This document shows, one piece after another, positions 6,431 to 12,971 of a stretch of DNA of 15,179 bases. The notes under the pieces are model-generated. The model had not been told where the DNA came from. It did no database searches and saw only the letters and a program-made list of their open reading frames with translations. Location of the stretch: NCBI GenBank assembly GCA_023250175.1, contig JAHFBD010000027.1, positions 1 to 15,179 of the forward strand, read 5' to 3'. The stretch is from Candidatus Melainabacteria bacterium. Its GTDB lineage: Bacteria; Cyanobacteriota; Vampirovibrionia; 2-02-FULL-35-15. Both the position numbers and the translations under genes were made by a program. Every line of letters starts with the position of its first letter. The first letter of the stretch is position 1.

Positions 6431-6531
6431 CTGGCGATGAAGCTCGCCTTGTCTTAAGTAAAAGACAAAACCACTAGCAAGCTAGTTAATAGCTTCTACT
6501 AACTTTAAAAAGAAAGGTAGGAGCTATTTTT
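6431..6531 (+). promoter_or_regulatory. Fluoride riboswitch (crcB motif)
   Basis: GGCG-ATGAAGCT-CGCC (6433-6448) is the first stem and loop. The loop GAAGCT (6439-6444) pairs exactly with AGCTTC (6491-6496) as the six-base pseudoknot, followed by the conserved UCUAC. A second stem is TTGTCTT/AAGACAA (6449-6455, 6462-6468), and an extra small hairpin ACTAG/CTAGT follows. The platform is clear: AATAGCTTCTAC (6488-6499) can instead pair with GTAGGAGCTATT (6517-6528), a 12-bp stem with one G-U, burying the ribosome site AGGAG (6519-6523) of the next gene. Five T residues follow (6527-6531), so it may also terminate transcription. Fluoride binding holds the shared strand in the pseudoknot and frees the site: an ON switch. 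Confidence 0.92.
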
Positions 6532-7707
6532 ATGGATATTTATAATGCACTATTAGTTGGTAGTTTAATTTTTTTAAGCAGCTTTCTCTCAATAAGATTC
6601 ATGATTTCAGCAGCTCTTCTCGAGATTATTTTAGGAGCTATTGCTGGTAATTATCTTGGGCTTTATCAAACAGAGTGGATTAAATATCTGGGTGAATTCG
6701 GTGGAATTGTTTTAACTTACCTTGCTGGTACAGAAGTTAATATCCTAGTTCTAAAAGCAAAACTGAAAGAGAGCTTCGTAATAGGTGGAATATCATTTCT
6801 CGTACCATTTATTGGGGGCTTTTTATTCGTTTACTATTTTTTTCATTGGTCTATTAAATCTTCAGAGATTGTAGGTTTAGTACTTTCAACAACCTCAATT
6901 GCTGTAATTTATACATTACTCGTTGAAACAGGACTTGTGAAAAGTGAATTGGGTAAGCTACTTATGACAAGCTGTTTTATTACAAACTTATTTAGCGTCA
7001 TATTTTTAAGTATTCTTTTTGTACACTTCAATTGGTTTACTTTACTCTTTATCATTGTTTCAATTCTTGCAATAGTTTTTACACCAAAAATAATTAATAA
7101 AATGACACTGTCTTTTGGTTTTAAAGTTGTTGAGCCTGAACTAAAGTTTTTATTTTTTGTATTATTTAGCCTAATGTGGTTAGCAAAACTGGGAAACAAT
7201 CATGCAATATTACCTACTTTTATACTTGGGCTTACCATGTCAGATTATTTTAAAAGTAAAAACAATGAACTACAAACTCGTTTTAGAGCTATAGCATTTA
7301 CCATGCTTAATCCCTTTTTCTTCATAAAAGGTGGTTTAAACATTTCTTTCTCTACCTTAGGAAAAAACATTTGGTTATTAGTTGGGATTTTCTTTGTAAA
7401 AATCATTACAAAAATAATTGGTGTTTTACCCTTTGCAAACAAATATATCCCTAAAGAAGCAATGTTTACAACACTTTTAATGAGTACTGGCTTGACTTTT
7501 GGAATAATATTTTCTCAATATGCTCTTAGTGCAGGAATTATTGACAAAGTTCAGTTTTCAATTCTGGTTACAACAGAGATTTTGAGTGCTGTAATTCCAA
7601 CATTAATTGCACAAAAGTTTTTTGAACCAAAACATATTTATGCAAACATAAAAGACAAGGAAACCATTAAAGAAATAATCTACAAGGCTGGCGAAGAAGA
7701 TGTTTAA
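6532..7707 (+). CDS. CPA2-type cation/proton antiporter homolog under fluoride riboswitch
   Basis: 391 aa with about 11-12 hydrophobic segments, matching the membrane core of the CPA2 family (NapA, KefC type) without KefC's C-terminal nucleotide-binding domain. LTYLAGTEVN (61-70) fits the LxFLAGLE-like helix, GLVLSTTSIAVI (115-126) the unwound helix 4, and FFFIKGGLNI (262-271) the late helix with a lysine. The family's catalytic Asp-Asp or Asn-Asp pair in helix 5 would fall at ITNLFSV (150-156), where Thr151-Asn152 replace it. Known fluoride riboswitches control fluoride channels, EriC-type transporters and Na+/H+ antiporter homologs, so a role in fluoride tolerance or pH/ion balance under fluoride is inferred. 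The ATG follows AGGAG by 8 nt. It ends 5 bases from a convergent gene. Confidence 0.88.
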   Translation: MDIYNALLVGSLIFLSSFLSIRFMISAALLEIILGAIAGNYLGLYQTEWIKYLGEFGGIVLTYLAGTEVNILVLKAKLKESFVIGGISFLVPFIGGFLFVYYFFHWSIKSSEIVGLVLSTTSIAVIYTLLVETGLVKSELGKLLMTSCFITNLFSVIFLSILFVHFNWFTLLFIIVSILAIVFTPKIINKMTLSFGFKVVEPELKFLFFVLFSLMWLAKLGNNHAILPTFILGLTMSDYFKSKNNELQTRFRAIAFTMLNPFFFIKGGLNISFSTLGKNIWLLVGIFFVKIITKIIGVLPFANKYIPKEAMFTTLLMSTGLTFGIIFSQYALSAGIIDKVQFSILVTTEILSAVIPTLIAQKFFEPKHIYANIKDKETIKEIIYKAGEEDV

Positions 7708-7712
7708 TAAGA

Positions 7713-8255
7713 CTAAATCTTAGACGCAGTTAATTTCCCAGACATTCGAACTGGCTTATTAAATCTTGAGTCAGTTCCATTAATATTTCCTTTAAGAGGA
7801 TTTGATACTCTTTGAAGAAGATTTTTAAATTGAGCACTTATTGAAAAAGTAAATTTATCTGAGTTCCCTGAAATAATTTTTATTTTTCCAGTTGCAGTAG
7901 ACTCATCATCACTTGCAATAAGCTTGCTTGCACCACTTCTGCTTATGGTTTGATCAGTAAATAATACATGTACTTGTCCAACCTGTGCTTGTTTTGTAAC
8001 CACATCAAACTCTGCTCCTGGTTGAATTTTATCTGCTGTAACATTAAATAGAAGTACTGATGTTCCTATGCGAGTTCCTACTCTGCCTGCAAAATTAACT
8101 GATATACCATTCCCCACAATAGATGCAACAACTGGTCCACTTGGTTTAAAATTACCTGATCCGATTTTTAATGAATCAGCGCAAGATGCTGATAATTGTG
8201 AAAACACTAACAATAAAGTAACGAATAGAAATGAACTTATTATTTTATTTTTCAT
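7713..8255 (-). CDS. Exported protein of unknown function, beta-rich
   Basis: 180 aa, start ATG 8255 with AGGAG 9 nt upstream. The first 26 residues form a Sec signal peptide; SASCADS could be cut by signal peptidase I. Cys25 is also close to a lipobox (LSASC), but Ser at -3 is atypical, so lipidation is doubtful. The mature part alternates small polar and hydrophobic residues (VASIVGNGISVNFAGRVG, VLLFNVTADKIQPGAEFDVV), typical of a beta-sandwich or immunoglobulin-like fold, with no cysteine and no catalytic motif. It stands convergent to the antiporter with a five-base gap and divergent from a DUF2490 gene. I do not recognise the family; function unknown. Confidence 0.8.
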   Translation of the reverse strand: MKNKIISSFLFVTLLLVFSQLSASCADSLKIGSGNFKPSGPVVASIVGNGISVNFAGRVGTRIGTSVLLFNVTADKIQPGAEFDVVTKQAQVGQVHVLFTDQTISRSGASKLIASDDESTATGKIKIISGNSDKFTFSISAQFKNLLQRVSNPLKGNINGTDSRFNKPVRMSGKLTASKI

Positions 8256-8298
8256 ATTTTGTCTCCTAATTTCAAAAAGTTAATCGTACTTGTTTTTT

Positions 8299-8321
8299 AA
8301 TGTTTTTGTCAACAAAACATT
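8299..8321. promoter_or_regulatory. Inverted repeat between divergent genes
   Basis: AATGTTTT (8299-8306) and AAAACATT (8314-8321) are perfect 8-bp arms around a seven-base centre TGTCAAC. The site sits in the 157-bp gap shared by the exported 180-aa gene and the DUF2490 gene, a position typical of an operator acting on divergent promoters. No regulator is encoded nearby. Confidence 0.4.
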
Positions 8322-8412
8322 ACTCTATGCTGTTGTTTTAGTTATAACCTTCAAATTTGTAAAACCTGTTTGTTTTAAGAACAAAGCTGATTTATAAAAG
8401 TCTCTACAATAT

Positions 8413-9111
8413 ATGAGGATTTTCTGCTGCATAATAATTATAGTTTTTTATGTTTTTTTAAATTGCAAAGAGAATGCTTATGCAGTAGAAAATGACTTGG
8501 GTTTATGGGCACCAATTTATTTAGAGTTACCAATAAATAAAAAAGTTGAGAGCAGATTAGAAATAAATACACGACTCCAAGACAATGTTACAGCACTTAA
8601 TCAACTTGTGATTCGTCCTTCTATTGGCTATAACATAAATGATAAGTTGTCTTTGTGGGCTGGGCATGCATGGAGTACATATTATTCTGATAGGTTTTTA
8701 AGAGAGCAAAGACCATGGCAACAAGTACTTTTAATGAATAGATTTGGTAAATGGCTTCTTGTGAATAGAACTAGATTAGAGGAACGCTTTATACAAGATA
8801 TAGAAGGTGTTTCAATTAGAGGGCGACATTCTGTAAAAGGCATTTATTCGCTTGGAAATAAACAAATGTGGGAATTGGTTCTTGCAAATGAATTGTTTGT
8901 AAATTTAAACTCTCATTTTGGTGGACCGCAAGCAGGAATTGATCAAAACAGATTTTATACTGGCATTGCTAGAGTAATTAATAAAAATGTAAAAGTTGAA
9001 ACAGGATACCAGCTTCAATATATAAATCAACAAAGCCCTAAAATAGATAGATTAAACCATGCTGTTCTTATTAGCTTATTTATAACACTTCCACAACTAA
9101 TTAAAGATTAG
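8413..9111 (+). CDS. DUF2490 family outer-membrane beta-barrel protein
   Basis: 232 aa. The N-terminus MRIFCCIIIIVFYVF is a Sec signal peptide with likely cleavage after AYA (about residue 25). The mature chain has alternating strands and the features of DUF2490: NDLGLWAPIYLELPI at the start, REQRPWQQ (about 92-99), TRLEERF (about 120-126), the NELFVNLN strand (about 159-166) and FGGPQAGIDQNRFYTGIA. These proteins are predicted outer-membrane barrels; no substrate is established. A second copy lies at 12259-12966 with the GGPQAGIDQNR segment identical. The ribosome site is weak. It is monocistronic, ending at a probable terminator (9117-9156). Confidence 0.88.
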   Translation: MRIFCCIIIIVFYVFLNCKENAYAVENDLGLWAPIYLELPINKKVESRLEINTRLQDNVTALNQLVIRPSIGYNINDKLSLWAGHAWSTYYSDRFLREQRPWQQVLLMNRFGKWLLVNRTRLEERFIQDIEGVSIRGRHSVKGIYSLGNKQMWELVLANELFVNLNSHFGGPQAGIDQNRFYTGIARVINKNVKVETGYQLQYINQQSPKIDRLNHAVLISLFITLPQLIKD

Positions 9112-9116
9112 AAAAA

Positions 9117-9156
9117 TATTTGTATAAGTAATCTGGGAATACAAATAAAGTTTTTT
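9117..9156 (+). terminator. Intrinsic terminator after the DUF2490 gene
   Basis: TATTTGTAT (9117-9125) pairs with ATACAAATA (9139-9147), nine base pairs with a 13-base loop, followed by AAG and six T (9151-9156). The stem is AT-rich, so termination may be partial. The structured repeat begins immediately after the T-run. Confidence 0.55.
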
Positions 9157-9158
9157 CT

Positions 9159-9323
9159 GTTACTATTCAGCTAGCGTAATATTTCTAAGTAAATAACTTA
9201 TAAAGTAAGATTTTATTCGATTTACTCGATAAAATCTGTAAGGCATTATAAATGGCAACCTGGAAGTACTTATGGAAAGTTGGTTTTGGGAGCGTAGCGA
9301 AAAAACCGGCGGTAGGTAGAAAC
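9159..9323 (+). repeat. Structured ~170-bp repeat, copy A
   Basis: Matches copy B (11358-11530) along its length, best at the left (CAGCTAG..TAATATTTCTAAGTAA) and right (GGGAGC..AGCGAAAAAACC, then GGCGGTA.GTAGAAAC) ends. GATTTTAT-T-CGA (9209-9220) pairs with TCG-ATAAAATC (9226-9236) around a five-base loop. GTTGGTTTT (9279-9287) pairs with AAAACCGGC (9302-9310) using G-U pairs that are G-C in copy B. The ends are imperfect inverted repeats (GTTACTATT against GTTTCTACC), and T-rich TTTTTTCT flanks both sides, hinting at a small non-autonomous mobile element, though the flank is low in complexity. It lies about 80 bp before the next gene. Confidence 0.75.
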
Positions 9324-9401
9324 TTTTTTTTCTTAACTTATTTAAGTTTGGGTTAGTTTACAATATATTGAACTTAATAATTAAGTTTTTGGAGGTAACT
9401 A

Positions 9402-9863
9402 ATGTTTAAAGTTGTTGGTAACACTGTACTATTCACAAGCTGGTCAGGAACACAAGATTTCTTAAAAAAACTAAACGCTGTAAAAGAAAAACATGAAGCC
9501 CTCAAAGAGGTTTTTAGTAACAGAGAACCTACTTCTGCGGATGTAACTGAGTTATTTTATGTAGATAAAGAGGCTACAACTGCAAACTGGCAATTAAGTC
9601 TTCGTAGTAGCTGGGACATTGCTGAAAAAATAAGAATTGCGCTTCAGAATCGTCATGAGGTTTTTGTAGATGGAAATACTTTGGAATTACCATTAGCATG
9701 TTTTAAAAAGAATACCAATGAGAGTATTACAATGTATCCTCCAGGAATGCTTAATAGACTTCATGTCGTTTATGAACCACGACCAATAATCACTGATATA
9801 GATCAAGTAACAGAACGTGCAATGAAATGGCTTACAGAGCCTATTCCAGAAGAGCCTGCTTAA
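9402..9863 (+). CDS. Small cytoplasmic protein of unknown function
   Basis: 153 aa, start ATG 9402 with a strong ribosome site GGAGG seven bases upstream. No signal peptide, membrane segment or cysteine cluster (a single Cys near residue 106). Predicted mixed helix and strand: a charged helix at residues 18-39 (FLKKLNAVKEKHEALKEVF), a central helix SWDIAEKIRIALQN, a short strand segment HEVFVDGNTLELPL and an acidic, proline-ending tail (EPIPEEPA). No catalytic motif is seen and I do not recognise the family. It lies downstream of structured repeat copy A and is convergent with mdh, with only two bases between the stop codons. No terminator separates them, so the two transcripts probably overlap. 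Confidence 0.82.
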   Translation: MFKVVGNTVLFTSWSGTQDFLKKLNAVKEKHEALKEVFSNREPTSADVTELFYVDKEATTANWQLSLRSSWDIAEKIRIALQNRHEVFVDGNTLELPLACFKKNTNESITMYPPGMLNRLHVVYEPRPIITDIDQVTERAMKWLTEPIPEEPA

Positions 9864-9865
9864 AT

Positions 9866-10810
9866 TTAAACCAAAGCCAATTCTGTAAGCTTATCAACGT
9901 TTTGTTTAACTAATTCAGCGCTTTTCTTTAGTGCATCTAGTTCTTCAGGAGCAAGCTTTAATTCAATAATTTCTTCGATACCATTTTTACCAAGCTTTAC
10001 TGGAACACCTATAAAAACATCTTTAAGTCCATATTGTCCATTTAAGTGTGCCGCAACAGGGATAATCTTTTTTTTGTCTTGAACAATTGCTTCTACCATA
10101 CTTGCTACTGAACTACCTGCAGCATAATATGAGCTTGTATTTAGAAGATTTACTATTTCAGCCCCACCATTTTTAGTTCTTTCATTAATTTCAATAATTG
10201 TTTTAGGTGGCAAGAGTTCAAGAACTGGAATCCCTGCAACAGTAGAATATCTGGGGAGTGGAACCATTTGATCTCCATGTCCGCCAAGAACCATTGCTTG
10301 AATATCTTCTACTGAAATATTCAATGCAGTTGCAATAAAATATTTCATCCGTGCAGAATCTAAGACCCCAGCCATGCCCATGACTTTGTTGTCAGGAAGT
10401 TTGCTTTTAAGCCATGCAAGGTGAGTCATAACATCTAGTGGGTTTGACACTACAATAATCATGCAGCCAGGTGAGTGTTTAATTGCCTCAGTCGTAACAT
10501 CACTTACAATCCCACCATTTACTTTTAAAAGATCTTCTCTACTCATTCCAGGTTTTCTTGGCACCCCTGCAGTGATAACTACTATATCTGAATCTTTTGT
10601 TGTATCGTAAGAACTTGTCCCAGTTATTTTTTTATTATGAAGTTCTATAGGACTAGCTTCGCTTAAGTCTAAAGCTTTACCTTGTGCAGTGTTAGCAACT
10701 CTATCTAATAAAACAACATCAGCTATATTTTTTTCTGCTATTTTTTGTGCACAGGCAGCACCGACATTCCCAGCACCAACAATTGTTACTTTTGAAATTG
10801 ATAATCCCAT
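9866..10810 (-). CDS. mdh: Malate dehydrogenase (LDH-like type)
   Basis: 314 aa, full length for the family. It interconverts malate and oxaloacetate with NAD+/NADH in the citric acid cycle (EC 1.1.1.37). The Rossmann loop is VGAGNVG (11-17), and Asp36 at the end of beta2 fits NAD preference. AGVPRKPGMSREDLL (81-95) is the active-site loop: Arg85 gives malate rather than lactate specificity, and Arg91 is the second substrate arginine. Asn123 in VSNPLD, Asp151 and Arg154 (LDSAR) and catalytic His178 in GGHGDQ complete the site. ATG 10810 follows AAGGA closely. It lies 49 bp downstream of the Spy-like gene on the same strand and may be co-transcribed with it. Confidence 0.97.
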   Translation of the reverse strand: MGLSISKVTIVGAGNVGAACAQKIAEKNIADVVLLDRVANTAQGKALDLSEASPIELHNKKITGTSSYDTTKDSDIVVITAGVPRKPGMSREDLLKVNGGIVSDVTTEAIKHSPGCMIIVVSNPLDVMTHLAWLKSKLPDNKVMGMAGVLDSARMKYFIATALNISVEDIQAMVLGGHGDQMVPLPRYSTVAGIPVLELLPPKTIIEINERTKNGGAEIVNLLNTSSYYAAGSSVASMVEAIVQDKKKIIPVAAHLNGQYGLKDVFIGVPVKLGKNGIEEIIELKLAPEELDALKKSAELVKQNVDKLTELALV

Positions 10811-10859
10811 ACTTCCTTCTTTCTAACCTTAACCTGGTGTGTTGTTATTGGGTTATATT

Positions 10860-11273
10860 TTACCATCGTTCTTTCTTCTTCTTGTCCCACTTTGCTTGTA
10901 TTTCATCAAACTTTGGTTGCTGCTCTTCAGTTAAAACCTTTTTGATCTCTAGGTTTGCAGTGTTATGAAGTTCTTTAAACTTTGGTTCCAATTCTTTTTT
11001 AAATTCCATCATCTTTTTATGCTTATCGTCTAGAATTACTGAAACTTTTGTTTTTTGCTCTTGTGTTAAATCAAGCTTTCTACTAAGCTTTTCAAGCATG
11101 CATTTTTTCTTACAGCTTTTGGCGCAACCATGGCAATCATCCCTACCTTCACTTTGATGACATTTTTGCCAACAATTTTTACAACCCTTGGTAGGATTAA
11201 AGTTATTATAATTAAAACCTAATAGCCCACCTATTATTAGAGAAATTAAGATTTGTATCCATGCTATTTTCAT
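10860..11273 (-). CDS. Spy/CpxP-like periplasmic protein with Cys-rich insert
   Basis: 137 aa. ATG 11273 has a perfect AGGAGG five bases upstream. Residues 4-20 are a membrane anchor or signal. The C-terminal part is a charged helical hairpin with two LTxxQ motifs (LTQEQ 69-73, LTEEQ 114-118), the hallmark of the Spy/CpxP/CnrX-type periplasmic chaperone or metal-sensor family. Between anchor and helices lies a cysteine/histidine cluster: Cys31, 34, 38, His39, Cys47, His48, Cys50, 54, 58. Seven Cys and two His suggest metal binding (zinc, copper or an iron-sulfur type), which classic Spy lacks. In CnrX-type sensors the partner is an anti-sigma factor, but none is seen nearby. Alternatively the cluster forms disulfides in the periplasm. 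Confidence 0.8.
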   Translation of the reverse strand: MKIAWIQILISLIIGGLLGFNYNNFNPTKGCKNCWQKCHQSEGRDDCHGCAKSCKKKCMLEKLSRKLDLTQEQKTKVSVILDDKHKKMMEFKKELEPKFKELHNTANLEIKKVLTEEQQPKFDEIQAKWDKKKKERW

Positions 11274-11357
11274 AAATCCTCCTATGTAATATCTAATATA
11301 GTATCAGTATTTAATACAAAACAGATGTAAATTTTGTTTCATTATGTAAAAAATAAG

Positions 11358-11530
11358 GTTGCTACCCAGCTAGTGTAATATTTCTAAGTAACCAACTTAT
11401 AAGGTAAGATTTTATCCCCCAAATTATAAGAAACTCGGTAAAATCGTAATGTATTATAAATAACAGATTGAAAGCACTCTGGAAAGCCGGGTTTGGGAGC
11501 ACAGCGAAAAAACCGGCGGTAAGTAGAAAC
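11358..11530 (+). repeat. Structured ~170-bp repeat, copy B
   Basis: Second copy of the element at 9159-9323, same orientation. GATTTTA (11408-11414) pairs with TAAAATC (11439-11445), though the loop is longer than in copy A. GCCGG (11486-11490) pairs with CCGGC (11513-11517), extended by TTT/AAA (11492-11494, 11510-11512); the two G-C pairs here are G-U in copy A, so pairing is kept although the bases differ. Ends GTTGCTACC and GTAGAAAC are imperfect inverted repeats. AAAATAAG (11350-11357) and AAAATAGG (11531-11538) flank it, a possible 8-bp target duplication with one mismatch. It lies 28 bp before the next gene, so it forms its leader. Confidence 0.75.
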
Positions 11531-11558
11531 AAAATAGGATTGTTGAAATACTATACTA

Positions 11559-12257
11559 ATGCTTAGAAAAAATAATTTAATAATATTTGTACTTGTATTA
11601 AGTAGCATTTTAATTAGCTTTTGTGATAGTGTCTCTGCTCAACAAACTATTTTTAACGTGCCATCTGCTGATATAACGGAAAAGAACAAAATCTTTGTTC
11701 AACATGAAAGTCAGTTCTCTGATGATTTTGGGCTATTTACTAATTATGGAGCTTATGGAATAGGGAAATATACGGAGCTAGATCTTACACTTTTTGGTGT
11801 AGGTACAAAAAATATAAACAATGAGGTTTTGGGAGTAGGATTTAAAACAGCATTACCACTCCATGAAAAAACAGAGACCAAATTTACTTTTGGAAGTTTA
11901 ATCCCGATTTCTTTAAAAGGAAATGGGGTTGGTGGTTATACCTATTCACATTTAAGTACACGACTACCAAGACTTCAAACAAGAATTACATCTGGTGTGT
12001 TTATTGGTACTAATGTTTTGTTTGGAAGAGATGTAATTTGCAATATATCAGGTATAGAGCAACCCGTCACAAAAAAACTTAGCATTATTATGGACTGGTA
12101 TTCTGGAAAGCATTCGAATGGATTTTTAATTCCAGGATTTTCTTATGCTTTTAATCCAGCACTTGTACTATATGCGGGCTATCAAATTGCAAACAATAGA
12201 TCAAATGGTAAAAATGGCTTTGTTATTGAGCTTGCAAAGATCTTTAGCTTAAAATAA
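11559..12257 (+). CDS. Predicted outer-membrane beta-barrel protein
   Basis: 232 aa with a Sec signal peptide, cleavage likely after SVSA (about residue 27). The mature part starts QQTIFNVPSADIT and goes on in alternating hydrophobic strands with glycines and aromatic residues at strand ends (GAYGIGKYTELDLTLFGVG, TKFTFGSLIPISL, GFSYAFNPALVLYAGYQIA), as in porin-like barrels, and ends in a hydrophobic strand (FVIELAKIFSLK). The family is not named here. The ribosome site is poor: AGGA lies about 20 nt before the ATG. The transcript would begin within or before structured repeat copy B, which may influence translation. Convergent with the second DUF2490 gene, one base between stops. Confidence 0.78.
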   Translation: MLRKNNLIIFVLVLSSILISFCDSVSAQQTIFNVPSADITEKNKIFVQHESQFSDDFGLFTNYGAYGIGKYTELDLTLFGVGTKNINNEVLGVGFKTALPLHEKTETKFTFGSLIPISLKGNGVGGYTYSHLSTRLPRLQTRITSGVFIGTNVLFGRDVICNISGIEQPVTKKLSIIMDWYSGKHSNGFLIPGFSYAFNPALVLYAGYQIANNRSNGKNGFVIELAKIFSLK

Positions 12258-12258
12258 T

Positions 12259-12966
12259 TTATAACTTTGAATATAGTGTGGGTAGAGAAAAATTAATAAA
12301 GAAATATATAAAGTGATTTAAGTGATCAATTTGAGAACCTTTTCCGTGAGAGTGTTGTAGCTGGTATCCTAAATCAGCATTTATATTTTCTGTAAACTTG
12401 CGATTTAACCCTGCATAAATACGATTCTGATCAATGCCTGCTTGTGGTCCACCAAAATGAGAGTTTAAATTTATGAATAGCTCATCAAATAAAACTAAAG
12501 ACCATTTTTCTTTTTTATCAAGGGGATAGCTTCCTTTAAGTCTATATCTTGCTCGCAATGAAATCCCTTCAATATCTTGCAAAAACCGCTCATCCAGCCG
12601 AAACCGATGTTCCAAGGTAGTTTTACGTATGCTATGAGAAATGATTAGGTCCTGATAAGGTCTTTGTTCTCTCCTAAAATGAGGAATATAAATGGTGTTC
12701 CAGGCATATCCTTGAAAGAATGAAATATGTTTATTAAATTTATAACCAAGTAAAGCATGTAATATAAGTTGATTAAAATCAGTACCATTGTCAAGCCAGC
12801 GAGGACTAAGCTGAAACCTGCTTTGAAACTTCTCTGTAATGGGGGCATTTACATTTATAGCTGTCCATAACCCTAAATCATTATCAAATGTTTCTTTTGC
12901 AAATATCGGGATTATACAGCTAAAACTTAGAATAAAAACAAATGCTAAGGAAAAAGCAATTTTCAT
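12259..12966 (-). CDS. DUF2490 family outer-membrane beta-barrel protein, second copy
   Basis: 235 aa, paralog of the protein at 8413-9111. Shared segments include NDLGLW, REQRP, RFxxDIEG, NLNSHFGGPQAGIDQNR and GYQLQ. Signal peptide MKIAFSLAFVFILSFSCIIP with cleavage probably after FAK. The barrel-type strand pattern is as in the other copy. ATG 12966 lies five bases after the ispH stop, with no ribosome site of its own (TAATTAAAATG), so translation is likely coupled to ispH. Function unknown; the family is predicted to sit in the outer membrane. The two copies have opposite strands and differ enough that the duplication is not recent. Confidence 0.88.
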   Translation of the reverse strand: MKIAFSLAFVFILSFSCIIPIFAKETFDNDLGLWTAINVNAPITEKFQSRFQLSPRWLDNGTDFNQLILHALLGYKFNKHISFFQGYAWNTIYIPHFRREQRPYQDLIISHSIRKTTLEHRFRLDERFLQDIEGISLRARYRLKGSYPLDKKEKWSLVLFDELFINLNSHFGGPQAGIDQNRIYAGLNRKFTENINADLGYQLQHSHGKGSQIDHLNHFIYFFINFSLPTLYSKL

Positions 12967-12971
12967 TTTAA

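Noticed and set aside
11131..11184. Cys31-Cys38-His39 as a c-type haem site
   Set aside because: The spacing is CxxxCH, not the usual CxxCH, and only one His follows a Cys in that way; metal binding or disulfides are more likely.
9159..11530. The two structured repeats as integron attC sites
   Set aside because: The core ends do not show the attC GTTRRRY/RYYYAAC boxes, and no integrase or cassette order is visible.
11384..11608. Minus-strand frame of 74 codons
   Set aside because: It lies across structured repeat copy B and the start of the barrel gene; it has no ribosome site and is not kept in copy A.
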